Below, in pieces: positions 36,155 to 46,574 of a stretch of DNA of 64,000 nt; position 1 is the stretch's first letter, and each line of letters starts with the position of its first letter. A program made the translations under genes and the position numbers. The DNA comes from Gardnerella greenwoodii 00703Dmash (GTDB lineage Bacteria > Actinomycetota > Actinomycetes > Actinomycetales > Bifidobacteriaceae): contig NZ_ADEV01000006.1 of assembly GCF_000263635.1 (NCBI RefSeq), positions 1 through 64,000 on the forward strand, in the 5' to 3' direction. Below the pieces are notes generated by a model. That model made no database searches, had not been told where the DNA came from, and saw only the letters and a list, made by a program, of their open reading frames with translations.

Positions 36155-37321
36155 TCATGCAGCAGACGGTGGTGTTGGAGGTGCACCAACTAATCCAAGC
36201 CTTCCAAGCGGGGAAGCTGTAGAATGACGCATTACCATAATCACTCCATAAACAAGCAAAGATGCACCAATAGTCAGCCAATATGTTGCAGTATAGGATA
36301 CACTAGCCGCCCACTGTGCAAAAATATCTACGCCTGGCAAAATTTGCCATATTAAATATAGTGAGTAAAGGCAAGCAAGAACACCCAAAGTAATCATAGA
36401 ACTTCCTACAATTTGCACGCTAATTGAGGATCTTCTATACGCAGGCATGTCCATTCCGCTGCAACGCGTTAAAGCAAGCGCAATAAGAGTTGCTGCAGCA
36501 ACTATTAGCAATGAAATAAGCACGTCGGAAGACCTGTGCCAGTGCCCAGCAACCAGTGAAAGTTGTACCAAAATAGTTATTACAGCGCTTGCAACAGCAA
36601 CCCCCGCACGCCAAACTCTAGAAACAGTACAAATAAGCAAAGCACAAGCCGCACAAATAAGTAGAGCATGACCAGAAGGTGCTGAATTTGCCGACAAATA
36701 CTCAATATTGATAAGCATTGGTCGAGGAAGAATCTTTTTTAAAGGTTCAGCCGCTGCGGCCAAAATGATGATTCCTGCACACTGCCCAAGCAGCCACCAG
36801 CGTTTTCTAACACAAGCTAAAACTAAAGCAATTGCCGCAATAACAACACCGAGAATAATAACAACAAGTGAATTGCAAAGCGGTTTTAAGCAAGTAGATA
36901 ACCACGCTGGCATTCCTCTAGAACCAAAACCGTCAATTACCATTTCCTCATAGCTTTGTCCGAGTATTGTTTGCACGCTCACAAACCAAACACCAACTGC
37001 AGAAGCTAAAAATATGACTGCAAGCGCAACACACCATAATATTGTGGAAACACGCGGGCGCTTAAGTAGAGGATCAAACTCGTCAACATCGTCTTCTTGT
37101 AAGGAAGAATCTTTATTTGATTTTGATTTTGCGTTCGTTTCTATGCCGGTTTCTGCGCCAGCTTCCGCAATCTTCTTTGAATCTAATAGCTCGACTGTAG
37201 ATTCATCGCTACTAGGCACTGCAGAAAAAGCCTTCACTTCTGGCAAGTCTGGAAGCTCTTCAATATCTTTCAAACTATTGGAGTTTAAGCCGTCATTTGT
37301 TCCTGTAAATTCTTCGCTCAT
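36155..37321 (-). CDS. PAP2-family membrane phosphatase
   Basis: 388 residues. The PAP2 (lipid phosphatase/undecaprenyl-diphosphatase-like) signature is spread over three parts: KKILPRP, NSAPSGHAL and GHWHRSSDVL, with the catalytic His in each of the last two. About six to eight membrane helices. An N-terminal cytosolic tail of about 85 acidic/polar residues and two extra C-terminal helices lengthen it beyond minimal PAP2 proteins. The likely substrate is a lipid pyrophosphate or phosphatidate. ATG 37321 has only a weak upstream site. Confidence 0.85.
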   Translation of the reverse strand: MSEEFTGTNDGLNSNSLKDIEELPDLPEVKAFSAVPSSDESTVELLDSKKIAEAGAETGIETNAKSKSNKDSSLQEDDVDEFDPLLKRPRVSTILWCVALAVIFLASAVGVWFVSVQTILGQSYEEMVIDGFGSRGMPAWLSTCLKPLCNSLVVIILGVVIAAIALVLACVRKRWWLLGQCAGIIILAAAAEPLKKILPRPMLINIEYLSANSAPSGHALLICAACALLICTVSRVWRAGVAVASAVITILVQLSLVAGHWHRSSDVLISLLIVAAATLIALALTRCSGMDMPAYRRSSISVQIVGSSMITLGVLACLYSLYLIWQILPGVDIFAQWAASVSYTATYWLTIGASLLVYGVIMVMRHSTASPLGRLGLVGAPPTPPSAA

Positions 37322-37388
37322 ACTTTAGACTTTACGACAGTCTCTATGACAGCGCTAGTTTTGAGCATAATAAAATTTTGGCAAAATA

Positions 37389-37476
37389 AAACCTCCACGC
37401 ACCCACCAGAGGCCACTTACCCTTGCTGCATTTCTGCCCTGGGGGGATTGGGTGACATAGTGCCACGCGGAGGCTC
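37389..37476 (-). ncRNA. ffs: Signal recognition particle RNA, small bacterial type
   Basis: On the minus strand the helix-8 core is recognisable: CAGGGCAGAAATGCAGCAAGG with a GAAA tetraloop and the asymmetric loop that binds Ffh, followed by GGTAAG. The ends pair as CCTCCGCG with CGTGGAGG. A T-rich TTTTATTTT follows as terminator. About 90 nt, the 4.5S-like form without an Alu domain. The exact ends are estimated. Confidence 0.85.
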
Positions 37477-37481
37477 TAACT

Positions 37482-37509
37482 ATATTACACGATTTTCGCT
37501 ACATGTCGA
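37482..37509 (-). promoter_or_regulatory. Promoter of the SRP RNA gene
   Basis: TCGACA, 16 nt, TAATAT on the minus strand, with the -10 six to seven nt before the RNA 5' end. Confidence 0.65.
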
Positions 37510-37567
37510 GTAGTAACAACGAGTAATAGAAACTAAAAATAAATTAATAGCTACTATTAGCAATAAA

Positions 37568-38710
37568 TTAGGCTCTCCAAACGCTTTTACCGCGCTCTTT
37601 CGCTTCTTCAACATCTGCATTAAGCTGCAGCTCATCCGCTTCAACTTCTCCAGCAATATAGCGCTCAACTAATTGACGAGCTTCGTTATCTTCATGCTGA
37701 ACTGCAGGAGACTTCATAAAGTAGGAGCTTGGAGCCAAAATCGGGCCAGAAAGCTTGCGATCCAAAGCAATTTTTGCAGCTCGAACAGCATCAATAACAA
37801 TACCTGCAGAATTTGGAGAATCCCAAACCTCAAGCTTGTACTCCAAGTTCAAAGGAACATCACCAAAAGTCGTACCTTCCAAACGCACAAAAGCAAACTT
37901 GCGATCATCCAACCAAGCAACGTAGTCGGATGGGCCAATATGAACATTGTGCTCATCCATTTCGTGAGGAACGATTGAAGTTACTGCGCGAGTCTTAGAA
38001 ATCTTTTTAGACTCCAACCTTGAACGCTGAAGCATGTTCATAAAGTCCATGTTTCCGCCAACATTCAGCTGATAAGTGCGGTCTAAACGAACGCCGCGAT
38101 CCTCAAAAAGTCGAGCCATAACACGGTGAGTAATAGTTGCACCCACCTGGCTTTTAATATCGTCACCAATAATAGGAACTCCAGCATCGCGGAACTTTTG
38201 CGCCCACTCAGGATCGGATGCAATAAATACTGGCAAGCAATTTACGAAAGCGCAACCAGCTTCCATTGCAAATGTTGCGTAAGCTTTATCTGCCTCTTCA
38301 GAGCCGACTGGCAAATAAGAAACAAGCACATCAACATGCTTATCTCGCAAAACTTGAGCTACGTCAACAGGTTCAGCCTCGGACTCGTCAATCATCTCAC
38401 GATAATAATCACCTAAGCCGTCGTAAGTAGGGCCGCGCATAACTTCCACACCCAAATTTGGCACGTCAGCAAAACGAATAGTATTGTTCTGCGAAGCTCC
38501 AATTGCTTCGCTTAAATCATGCCCAACTTTTAAAGAATCAACATCGAATGCTGCAACAAACTCAATATCGCGCACACGATACTGTCCAAAAACAGCGTGC
38601 ATCAACCCTGGAATTTTCTCACCGTCATCAGCGTTTTTGTAATATTCAACGCCCTGAACCAGCGACGAAGCGCAATTACCTACTCCGGCAATGGCAACGC
38701 GGATGCTCAT
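37568..38710 (-). CDS. ino1: Inositol-3-phosphate synthase
   Basis: 380 residues. NAD-dependent isomerisation of glucose-6-phosphate to inositol-3-phosphate, the precursor of phosphatidylinositol and inositol glycolipids in Actinobacteria. The nucleotide-binding [12 protein letters not shown], the [11 protein letters not shown] region, [11 protein letters not shown] and the Lys/Asn-rich active site around [11 protein letters not shown] are clear. Length matches the actinobacterial form. AAGGAG 5 nt upstream sets ATG 38710. Divergent from the penicillin-binding protein gene. Confidence 0.95.
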   Translation of the reverse strand: MSIRVAIAGVGNCASSLVQGVEYYKNADDGEKIPGLMHAVFGQYRVRDIEFVAAFDVDSLKVGHDLSEAIGASQNNTIRFADVPNLGVEVMRGPTYDGLGDYYREMIDESEAEPVDVAQVLRDKHVDVLVSYLPVGSEEADKAYATFAMEAGCAFVNCLPVFIASDPEWAQKFRDAGVPIIGDDIKSQVGATITHRVMARLFEDRGVRLDRTYQLNVGGNMDFMNMLQRSRLESKKISKTRAVTSIVPHEMDEHNVHIGPSDYVAWLDDRKFAFVRLEGTTFGDVPLNLEYKLEVWDSPNSAGIVIDAVRAAKIALDRKLSGPILAPSSYFMKSPAVQHEDNEARQLVERYIAGEVEADELQLNADVEEAKERGKSVWRA

Positions 38711-38883
38711 ATAGACTCCTTGCCTGCAAAAAATCAGCGGCATTACGTTATGCCGCACTCATACACATTTCATAATACTATTTCCATAAGCATTATGTGC
38801 AATATGGGAGATTTTCAGTCGTTTCTACGCCGAAACATGTAATTTCTGTGAAAAATTCAATACCGGGCGCTACGGTGGAATGT

Positions 38884-41235
38884 ATGGTTGTAAATAAAGC
38901 TGGAAGACGAGCGTCTAATTCGCGCAAAAACGAGCCAAGAAGCGTATCGTCACAATCACAAAAAAATACGAATACACCGGCCTCTCTTCCACCTCGTGGA
39001 CAAGGCTCATACGGCTCATATCATTCTTCAGGTTCCGGCAATAGCAACCGAAGCTCAAGACGAGAACGCTCACGCGCATACACTCGTCAACAGCGCAGAA
39101 AGACTTGGCGCGGAAGGCACCCTATTATTTTTTGGGCACTAATACTAATTTTTGTACCTATTTTAATTGGCGCAGCAATTTTTGCTTATATGTACGCAAC
39201 TACCGACATACCTGCTCCTGACAAAGTTGCTATGGCAGATAAAACCAAGGTTTATTACGCAGATGGAAAAACAGAGTTAGGGTCTTTTGCTGAACAAAAC
39301 CGTGAAATTATTAATTGTTCAGTTCTTCCTAAATACGTTGGACAGGCAATAGTTGCTTCAGAAAACCGCTCCTTCTACCAAGATGGCGGAATTGATTTTA
39401 AGGGAATTGGCCGCGCTCTTATTCATAACGTTACTAAACGTGGTCGCTGGGGCGGCTCTACCATTACACAGCAGTACGCTGAACGCTACTATCTTGGCGA
39501 AACTAAAACGTATCTCGGTAAACTTCACGAAGCTATTTTGGCTTTGAAAATCGCTCAAACACAAGATAAAGATACTGTTTTATGCAATTACATGAACACT
39601 ATTTATCTTGGACGCGGCGCTTATGGTATTCAAGCGGCAGCAAAAGCTTATTTCGGCGTAGAAGCTAAAGATCTGACATTATCTCAGGCAGCTCTTTTGG
39701 CGGGCATAATTCCTGCTCCAAGTAGTTGGGATCCTGCAATCGGCCCTAAAGAAGCCGGCATTCGCTTTAAGCGAGTGATGAAAATTATGAAAAAAGACGG
39801 TTATATTACGGCTTCTCAGGCAGCAAAAGCTAAGATTCCAAAAACAATTACACAAACTACGCAAAATATGTATGCAGGTCCACAAGGCTACTTACTGCAC
39901 ATGGTTCGCGACGAGTTGACTAGTAATGGTGCTTTTAGCCAGGAAGATCTCGATAGCGGCGGATACCGTATTATTACTACGATTGATAAGTCTAAACAAG
40001 ATTTAATGTTTAATGTTGCAAGCCCTTCTCAAGGCGGACGTGGGATTGTGCCTAAAGGATTGCAAATTGGCGGAATTTCCGTAAATGCAAAAGACGGCTC
40101 GATTATTTCGGTTTATGCAGGCGACGACTATTTAACAAAACAGTTAAATAACGCAACTCAAGCACTTTATGAGCCTGGATCTACAATGAAGCCTTTTGCT
40201 TTAATTGGCGCAATTCAAGCAGGCACAAGTCTTGACACAATGTTCAACGGAAATTCGCCGCGCAAGTTTGACGGTATTGAAAAACCTGTTGGAAACTTTG
40301 CAAACGCAAGCTATGGCATGATTAACTTGTATAGAGCGACTGCAGATTCCGTCAATACGGTCTATATGGATTTGCAGAGTAAACTTGGCGCTAAAAAAGT
40401 TGCACATACAGCTGTTACTGCAGGACTAAATCCTAAGAGAGTTAATGGTAAAAATCCGTTTACTGTGCTCGGTAATGATTCTGTACATGTAAGCGAAATA
40501 GCGCGCGCTTACGCAACTTTTGCCAATCAAGGCAGACGCCCAGATTTGCATATTGTTGCTAGCGTAAAGAATCCTGATGGCAAAGAGTTTTATCGTGCTC
40601 CAACTGTTGGAAAGCAAGTTTTCTCGCCAACAGATGCTGCATTAGCCACAAAAGCAATGGTTGGAGTAGTTCAACACGGTACTGCAACCGAGGCTAGATC
40701 AATTGGAAGGCCTGTAGCTGGTAAATCTGGAACAGCAAACGACGAAACCGCTGGAAGCTTCGTAGGATTTACGCCTAATATTGTTACGGCTTTTGCAATT
40801 TGGAATCCAGACGCAAATGGCAGCCCGCAAGTAATTAAGCCATTCCACGGGTATCTTGGCGGAAGCGACTACCCTGTTCACTTGTTTACTAGATACATGC
40901 GCCAAGCTGTAGCAGGAACTCCTGTTGCTAAATTCCCTGAGGTAAAAGATACTGGTAAGATTGGTGGGCCGGACGGCACGTGGGGCTTAGGCGATCGACA
41001 TGCTTACACTCATGATGAAGATGAAGAAGATAAAAATAAGGACAAAGATAAAGATAAGGATAAAGATAAAGACGATTTAGACCCTGACCATATTAATCGT
41101 TCGGACAATCCGTGGGATAGCTATACAAATAGCGGAAACTACGGAAATAGTTACAGTGGAAGCTACGGAAATTCGGAATCTGGAAACACTGGCGAAAGCC
41201 AATCCGACGCTTCTACGCCACACAGCGGGCAGTAA
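38884..41235 (+). CDS. Class A penicillin-binding protein (glycosyltransferase-transpeptidase)
   Basis: About 783 residues. Bifunctional murein synthase. A polar N-terminal tail and one membrane anchor (IIFWALILIFVPILIGAAIF) precede a GT51 domain with ENRSFYQDGGID and GGSTITQQ. The transpeptidase domain has SxxK in EPGSTMKPF, SxN in ADSVNT and KSGT in AGKSGTAND. The C-terminus is a Lys-Asp hexanucleotide-encoded repeat followed by a Ser/Gly/Asn/Tyr-rich tail. The start is uncertain: ATG 38884 has GGTGGA nearby, while the frame runs 29 codons further 5'. Confidence 0.93.
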   Translation: MVVNKAGRRASNSRKNEPRSVSSQSQKNTNTPASLPPRGQGSYGSYHSSGSGNSNRSSRRERSRAYTRQQRRKTWRGRHPIIFWALILIFVPILIGAAIFAYMYATTDIPAPDKVAMADKTKVYYADGKTELGSFAEQNREIINCSVLPKYVGQAIVASENRSFYQDGGIDFKGIGRALIHNVTKRGRWGGSTITQQYAERYYLGETKTYLGKLHEAILALKIAQTQDKDTVLCNYMNTIYLGRGAYGIQAAAKAYFGVEAKDLTLSQAALLAGIIPAPSSWDPAIGPKEAGIRFKRVMKIMKKDGYITASQAAKAKIPKTITQTTQNMYAGPQGYLLHMVRDELTSNGAFSQEDLDSGGYRIITTIDKSKQDLMFNVASPSQGGRGIVPKGLQIGGISVNAKDGSIISVYAGDDYLTKQLNNATQALYEPGSTMKPFALIGAIQAGTSLDTMFNGNSPRKFDGIEKPVGNFANASYGMINLYRATADSVNTVYMDLQSKLGAKKVAHTAVTAGLNPKRVNGKNPFTVLGNDSVHVSEIARAYATFANQGRRPDLHIVASVKNPDGKEFYRAPTVGKQVFSPTDAALATKAMVGVVQHGTATEARSIGRPVAGKSGTANDETAGSFVGFTPNIVTAFAIWNPDANGSPQVIKPFHGYLGGSDYPVHLFTRYMRQAVAGTPVAKFPEVKDTGKIGGPDGTWGLGDRHAYTHDEDEEDKNKDKDKDKDKDKDDLDPDHINRSDNPWDSYTNSGNYGNSYSGSYGNSESGNTGESQSDASTPHSGQ

Positions 41236-41263
41236 TTACAGAAAGTATAAGGAATCATAAATA

Positions 41264-42037
41264 GTGGAACAAAAAACTGAAAAATCAGAAAAAATTACAA
41301 ACACACAATCGAGCAAGAATATTTTGCGTGCGGTATTTTGGGATATGGATGGCACGCTTATTGATTCGGAACCGTATTGGCACGAGTCTGAATTTTATTT
41401 AGTAGAAAAATACGGCGGATATTGGGATGAAGATTTAGCTTGGAAATGTTCTGGCGGATCTTTGGAAACAGTTGCAAATAAAATGATTCCTTCCGGGACT
41501 AAACTTACCGTAGAAGAAATCGGCAAAGGGATGGTCGATTACGTTGCAGCTCGCGAAGCTGAACGCGTTCCGTGGATTCCAGGAGTTCTAGACCTTCTTA
41601 AAAGCCTCACAAATGCTGGTATTCCTTCTATTTTAGTCAGCAATTCGCCGCGTTGCCTAGTAGAAAATATTGTTAAGCATGCTCCAGAAGGCGCTTTTGC
41701 TGGATACGTTTGTGGAGACGATGGTTTTAAGCCTAAGCCAAGCGCTGAGCCATATTTGGCTGCTGGAAAAATGGTTGGTATTTGTGGGAGCGCGGAAGAA
41801 ATCGCTGAACAAATGGCTCACTGCGTAATCATAGAAGATTCTTTATCTGGTCTTACTGCTGCAGTTAATTCGGGAGCTACTGTAGTTGCGCAAACTGGTT
41901 TTTCGCGCGCAAATATTTCCGAAAGCAAGCACCACGATGAGCTTAATGGATATGAAGGCGTGAGCGCAAAAACTCTTGAAAATATTGTTATTAAACGCGC
42001 CAAGCGCGCCAAAGAACAACAGATTTCTCGTCTTTAA
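41264..42037 (+). CDS. HAD-superfamily phosphatase/phosphoglucomutase-like hydrolase
   Basis: 257 residues. Motif I is DMDGTLIDSE (nucleophile Asp at about residue 26), motif II is LVSNS, and the C-terminal acidic motif is IEDSLSGLTAA; the helical cap lies between. This is the beta-phosphoglucomutase/GPH-like branch; the substrate is unknown. It starts at GTG 41264 with AAGGA about 12 nt upstream, 29 nt after the penicillin-binding protein. Its last 47 bp overlap the convergent hspR gene. Confidence 0.88.
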   Translation: MEQKTEKSEKITNTQSSKNILRAVFWDMDGTLIDSEPYWHESEFYLVEKYGGYWDEDLAWKCSGGSLETVANKMIPSGTKLTVEEIGKGMVDYVAAREAERVPWIPGVLDLLKSLTNAGIPSILVSNSPRCLVENIVKHAPEGAFAGYVCGDDGFKPKPSAEPYLAAGKMVGICGSAEEIAEQMAHCVIIEDSLSGLTAAVNSGATVVAQTGFSRANISESKHHDELNGYEGVSAKTLENIVIKRAKRAKEQQISRL

Positions 42038-42587
42038 TTGCGTTATTATCACTTGCGTTTGCATACTCTGATGACGAATAAGACGACGGCAAAGCTCGGC
42101 GCTCAGTGCGAATATCTCGTCTCCAGCGCCGAGCATTACGCGAACGCTGCATTTCCACAATGTCGCCATCTGCGTTTGCAGCAAAAATATTGCGCTCTGA
42201 AGACTCTGCAGCTTCTGTTAAATGACGAACTTGCCTTTTAAGCTGTCGATTTTCTTCTTGCAGATCCAGAATTTGCATAATTCCAGCTAAATTGATACCT
42301 TCATTTTGACTTAAATGCTGCGTTTGTACAATTCTGCTTATATCTCTCAAAGAGTATCTGCGAGCGCCACCTTCTGTGCGCTGAGGCATGATTAAACGCA
42401 AACGATCGTATTGGCGAAGGGTTTGCGGATGAGTATTGGTAAGGCGCGCTACATGGCTGACGGTAAATATTGGCAAATCGATTGTAAAACCTACTTCGTC
42501 CGCGCCGTCAAGCGTTGCACTACCACGCACTAAAGCAACTGCGCACATTTCATACAGTGCTTTAGTTTCACGCGTTATAGGTGTCAT
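41991..42587 (-). CDS. hspR: HspR, MerR-family heat-shock repressor
   Basis: 198 residues. The MerR helix-turn-helix reads FTVSHVARLTNTHPQTLRQYDRLRLIMPQRT (about residues 40-70), then EGGARRYSLRDI and a coiled coil ending LQEENRQLKRQV. HspR with DnaK as corepressor shuts off the dnaK operon in Actinobacteria, through HAIR sites. It has an Arg/Ser-rich C-terminal tail of about 60 residues beyond the usual end, part of which is coded in a 47-bp overlap with the convergent HAD gene. Located downstream of dnaJ as in other members of the phylum. Confidence 0.9.
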   Translation of the reverse strand: MTPITRETKALYEMCAVALVRGSATLDGADEVGFTIDLPIFTVSHVARLTNTHPQTLRQYDRLRLIMPQRTEGGARRYSLRDISRIVQTQHLSQNEGINLAGIMQILDLQEENRQLKRQVRHLTEAAESSERNIFAANADGDIVEMQRSRNARRWRRDIRTERRALPSSYSSSEYANASDNNAIKDEKSVVLWRAWRV

Positions 42588-42642
42588 AGCACGCCTTCCT
42601 TTACTTTACTTTTACTTTTACTTTTCTTAATTTATTTTTACA

Positions 42643-43704
42643 CTATTTTTGTCTCAAATTATTAATTTCTTCCGCGTAAGATTCGCCGGCAGTCTTATCA
42701 AATTCTTTTGCTACACGCTTAAGCAACATATTTGCTCGTTGTGGCAGGCGAATTTGCACAAGACCAACAAAATCGCCATTTGCTCCCGGAACTCCAGCGC
42801 CTTTCACACGAACTTCATCTCCGCTAGATGAGCAAGCTGGAACTTTAAACGTAACAGGATTACCATCTACGTCATTAAGCGTAACTTTTGCACCATGCAC
42901 AGCTTCACTTAAAGTTACCGGAAGAGTTGCGACCAAATCGTTTGCGCGCAAAGTGAATTTATTAGATTCTTCTACATGAACTTGTAGGTACAAATCTCCT
43001 GCAGAACCGCCAAATCTTCCTGGCTTTCCTTTACTCTTTAAACGAATTTTTTGACCGTTTTTTACTCCGGCTGGAATATGCGTTTTAAAAGTCGATCCGG
43101 CTGCACGCAGCGAAACAGTAGCACCCTTAAATGCCTGCTTAAAAGTGAGTTTAATATCTGTTGTTATATCGTCACCTTTCGTAGGCACATTTTGGTTTTG
43201 AGCACTTTCGTATTGCTCGTCTTCAAAACTGTTCGCGCTTTGGAATCCAGACGCACCAGAATTTTGACGTCCACCGGCAAACATGGAGAAAATATCACCC
43301 ATATTTGGGCCAGCGCCACTACTTGCGAAACGAATGCGCGAGCCGTTTCCGCCCATTCCGCCCATGTTGCCCATACCGGCTCCTCCATTAAACATGGAGA
43401 AAATATCCGAGAAGCTTGACGCATCAAATCCGCCTGCTCCCCCGGCGCCACCGGCAAAACGAGCACCTCCTGCACCAAATTGACGAATAGCATCGTAGCG
43501 TTGGCGAGTTTGGCTATCTTTTAGAACATCATAAGCTTCAGAAACGTCCTTAAACTTTTCTTCAGCTTCTTTTGTTTTGTTCAAATCCGGATGATATTTA
43601 CGCGCTAACTTACGATACGCTTTAGTAATCGTTGCTTCGTCAGCGTCTTTGGAGACACCTAAAACTTTATAAAAATCTTTAGCTAACCACTCATTTTCAG
43701 CCAT
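42643..43704 (-). CDS. dnaJ: DnaJ-type co-chaperone lacking zinc fingers
   Basis: 353 residues. The J domain has the HPD motif in KYHPDLN (about residues 36-41), followed by a long Gly/Phe/Met-rich linker and two C-terminal substrate-binding beta domains. The four CxxCxGxG zinc motifs of DnaJ1 are absent, so it is the type II (CbpA/DnaJ2-like) form. AAAGGAGG lies 6 nt upstream of ATG 43704. It stimulates DnaK ATPase and delivers substrates. Third gene of dnaK-grpE-dnaJ, separated from grpE by a strong hairpin. Confidence 0.93.
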   Translation of the reverse strand: MAENEWLAKDFYKVLGVSKDADEATITKAYRKLARKYHPDLNKTKEAEEKFKDVSEAYDVLKDSQTRQRYDAIRQFGAGGARFAGGAGGAGGFDASSFSDIFSMFNGGAGMGNMGGMGGNGSRIRFASSGAGPNMGDIFSMFAGGRQNSGASGFQSANSFEDEQYESAQNQNVPTKGDDITTDIKLTFKQAFKGATVSLRAAGSTFKTHIPAGVKNGQKIRLKSKGKPGRFGGSAGDLYLQVHVEESNKFTLRANDLVATLPVTLSEAVHGAKVTLNDVDGNPVTFKVPACSSSGDEVRVKGAGVPGANGDFVGLVQIRLPQRANMLLKRVAKEFDKTAGESYAEEINNLRQK

Positions 43705-43763
43705 TTGTGCCTCCTTTCTTTACAAGCACATTGGCTATTTCGCTTTTTTGACCAAATATAGCC

Positions 43764-43797
43764 TGCTCGTGCCAACTCTTATGAGCTAGCACGAGCA
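43764..43797 (-). terminator. Intercistronic hairpin between grpE and dnaJ
   Basis: A perfect 9-bp stem TGCTCGTGC (43764-43772) / GCACGAGCA (43789-43797) with further pairing inside. Minus-strand DNA downstream reaches CAAAAAAG, not a T run. A processing site or partial terminator that lowers dnaJ relative to dnaK-grpE is likely. Confidence 0.5.
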
Positions 43798-43830
43798 AGT
43801 TACGCAATAAAGTTACAACTAAGAGTTTCG

Positions 43831-44544
43831 TTAGGAATTACTTGGTGAAGAAACGACCACACGAGCTGCGCGAATAACACGATCTCCTATGCGATACCCC
43901 GCTTCAACCACAGCGTCCACAGTTTCTTTTGTAGCGTCTGGATCAGGACGATGTAAAACAGCATCGTGCTTTGTAGGGTCAAAGTCTTCGCCTTTTTCGC
44001 CGAACTTTTCTACGCCGAACTTCTCAAAAGCCTTATCAATCTTGGTTGCAACAGCCTTAAACGAATCATCCATTTCGCTGTGCTCGCGAATACGGTCAAT
44101 ATCATCCAAAGCTGGAAGCAATGCTGTTAGCACGTCGATAATTCCATGCTGTCTGAAACGATCCTGCTCTTTCGCAGAACGATTGCGGAAGTTAATAAAC
44201 TCTGCTCGCTCGCGTTGCAACGCTTCTAAGTATTCAGCAGCCTCTTTTTTGGCTTTACCTAAAGGCGTTAAACTGCTGTCGTCTGCATCTTTACTATCTT
44301 TCGATTCAGAAGATTCAGAAGATTCAGAAGAATTTGCGACATTTGCAGAATCCACAGAATCTGCGGAATCCGCAGAAACATTAGCATCAGAATGCTCGTC
44401 AGCTTCCGTTTCTGCACGATTCACGTTTTCAGCTTGCTTTGAAGATTGTGCAGAAGTCTTCGCAGAATCTTCTGCAGGTTTTACATCCAGCGAGTCAGAA
44501 TCTTCCATTCCTTGCAAATATTCGTTGGTGTTAAAATCGGACAT
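43831..44544 (-). CDS. grpE: GrpE nucleotide exchange factor
   Basis: 237 residues. Releases ADP from DnaK. The first 90 residues are a low-complexity Ser/Asp/Glu/Ala tail; then come the long helix (EAAEYLEALQRERAEFINFRNRSAKEQDRF) and the C-terminal beta domain with AVLHRPDPDATKETVDAVVEAGYRIGDRVIRAARVVV. Its ATG overlaps the dnaK stop as TAATG, so it is translationally coupled. The N-terminal codons include a triplicated 9-bp block, a possible length-variation site. Confidence 0.94.
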   Translation of the reverse strand: MSDFNTNEYLQGMEDSDSLDVKPAEDSAKTSAQSSKQAENVNRAETEADEHSDANVSADSADSVDSANVANSSESSESSESKDSKDADDSSLTPLGKAKKEAAEYLEALQRERAEFINFRNRSAKEQDRFRQHGIIDVLTALLPALDDIDRIREHSEMDDSFKAVATKIDKAFEKFGVEKFGEKGEDFDPTKHDAVLHRPDPDATKETVDAVVEAGYRIGDRVIRAARVVVSSPSNS

Positions 44545-46439
44545 TACTTGTTGTCCTTATCGTCCTTGTCGTCGTCCACCACTTCGGCGTCAACCACGTC
44601 ATCATCCTTAGAGGCAGATTCAGCACCAGCATTTGCACCAGCCTGAGCACCAGCAGCAGGACCAGCTTGAGCACCAGCAGCGCCCTGCTGAGCGTAAAGC
44701 TGCTGACCAATCTTCTGAGCAGAAGTCATCAACTCACTCTGAGCAGACTTAATCTTCTCAACGTCATCACCCTTCAAAGCTTCCTTCAAAGCGTTCACCT
44801 TTTCGGTAACTTCCTTGGAGATTTCGTCGGAAAGCTTGTCTTTATTATCGTTCACAAGCTTTTCAGTTTGGTAGGCAAAAGCTTCTGCCTGGTTGCGAAC
44901 TTCAGCTTCTTCCTTACGCTTCTTATCTTCAGCTTCGTGAGCTTCAGCTTCCTTCACCATGCGATCGATTTCGTCCTTTGGAAGGCCAGAACCACCGGTA
45001 ATAGTCATGGACTGCTCCTTACCAGTGCCCTTATCCTTAGCGGAAACGTGCACAATGCCGTTAGCATCAATATCGAAAGTAACTTCAATCTGAGGAACGC
45101 CACGAGGAGCTGGAGCAATACCAGTCAACTCAAAAGTGCCAAGAGGCTTGTTATCGCGAGCAAACTCACGTTCACCCTGGTAAACCTGAATCAACACGGA
45201 TGGCTGATTATCTTCAGCAGTGGAGAATACTTCCGAGCGCTTCGTAGGAATTGCAGTATTGCGGTCAATAAGCTTAGTCATAATTCCGCCCTTGGTTTCA
45301 ATACCCAAGGAAAGTGGAGTTACGTCAATAAGCAGAACGTCTTTGCGGTCTCCCTTAATAACACCCGACTGCACAGCTGCACCAACGGCAACAACCTCAT
45401 CCGGATTCACGGACTGGTTAGCTTCCTTACCACCGGTAAGTTCCTTTACCAAATCCTTCACGGCTGGCATACGAGTAGAACCACCAACAAGAACCACGTG
45501 ATCAATCTGGCTTACGGAAATTCCAGCGTCAGAAAGCACGTTGTTAAATGGCGTACGGCAGCGGCCAAGCAAGTCGGAAGTCATTTCCTCAAAGTGAGCG
45601 CGAGTCAAAGTCTCATCCAAATGCACTGGAGTGCCGTCAGGAGTCATTGCCAAGTACTGCATAGAAATTGAAGTGGAAGTAGAAGAGCTAAGCTCCTTCT
45701 TCGCCTGCTCAGCAGCTTCCTTCAAACGCTGCAAAGCAATCTTATCCTTGCTCAAATCAACGCCATACTTGTTCTTAACTTCGCCAACGAGCCAGTCGAT
45801 AATCTTCTGATCCCAGTCGTCGCCACCCAAGTGGTTATCGCCATTAGTGGCCTGAACCTGAATTGTGGAGAATCCGTCGTCATCCTTACCAATTTCAAGC
45901 AAGGACACGTCGAAAGTACCGCCACCCAAGTCGAATACCAAAATGCGCTCGTCTTCCTTGCCCTTTTCGAGGCCGTAAGCCAAAGCTGCAGCAGTTGGCT
46001 CGTTAATAATACGAAGCACGTTCAAGCCTGCAATCTTACCTGCGTCCTTAGTTGCCTGACGCTGAGCATCGTTGAAGTATGCTGGGCAGGTAATAACGGC
46101 ATCGGTTACTGGCTCTCCCAAGTAAGCTTCAGCATCGCGCTTCAACTTCATCAAAACCTGTGCGGAAATCTCCTGTGGAGTCCACTTCTTACCGTCGATT
46201 TCAACAGTCCAATCAGTGCCCATGTGGCGCTTTACGGAGCTAATTGTGCGATCAACGTTTGTTACAGCCTGACGCTTAGCAACTTCACCAACCAGAATTT
46301 CGCCGGACTTGCTAAATGCCACAACAGATGGTGTGGTGCGAGCGCCTTCAGCGTTCACAATAACGGTTGGGCTGCCGCCTTCAAGAGTAGCGATGCAAGA
46401 ATTAGTTGTACCCAAATCAATACCTACTGCACGTCCCAT
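44544..46439 (-). CDS. dnaK: Chaperone protein DnaK (Hsp70)
   Basis: 631 residues. Main Hsp70 chaperone. The N-terminus [17 protein letters not shown], the phosphate loops ([23 protein letters not shown]) and the substrate-binding domain ([14 protein letters not shown]) are intact. The C-terminal tail is Ala/Gly/Gln-rich and ends in [15 protein letters not shown] lies upstream of ATG 46439. First gene of the dnaK-grpE-dnaJ unit; a HAIR-like element lies about 140 bp upstream. Confidence 0.97.
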   Translation of the reverse strand: MGRAVGIDLGTTNSCIATLEGGSPTVIVNAEGARTTPSVVAFSKSGEILVGEVAKRQAVTNVDRTISSVKRHMGTDWTVEIDGKKWTPQEISAQVLMKLKRDAEAYLGEPVTDAVITCPAYFNDAQRQATKDAGKIAGLNVLRIINEPTAAALAYGLEKGKEDERILVFDLGGGTFDVSLLEIGKDDDGFSTIQVQATNGDNHLGGDDWDQKIIDWLVGEVKNKYGVDLSKDKIALQRLKEAAEQAKKELSSSTSTSISMQYLAMTPDGTPVHLDETLTRAHFEEMTSDLLGRCRTPFNNVLSDAGISVSQIDHVVLVGGSTRMPAVKDLVKELTGGKEANQSVNPDEVVAVGAAVQSGVIKGDRKDVLLIDVTPLSLGIETKGGIMTKLIDRNTAIPTKRSEVFSTAEDNQPSVLIQVYQGEREFARDNKPLGTFELTGIAPAPRGVPQIEVTFDIDANGIVHVSAKDKGTGKEQSMTITGGSGLPKDEIDRMVKEAEAHEAEDKKRKEEAEVRNQAEAFAYQTEKLVNDNKDKLSDEISKEVTEKVNALKEALKGDDVEKIKSAQSELMTSAQKIGQQLYAQQGAAGAQAGPAAGAQAGANAGAESASKDDDVVDAEVVDDDKDDKDNK

Positions 46440-46574
46440 AATTTCTCCTTAACTAGGTATTGCACGCTTTGTGCAATTACGTTTTCCTTTAAGTTTTGTA
46501 GTTACGTGAGCTGAGCTTTATTTAGATTCCTTATTGGAAACTAGGTAAATCACCAGCTTTTTTACTTTCCAAAA

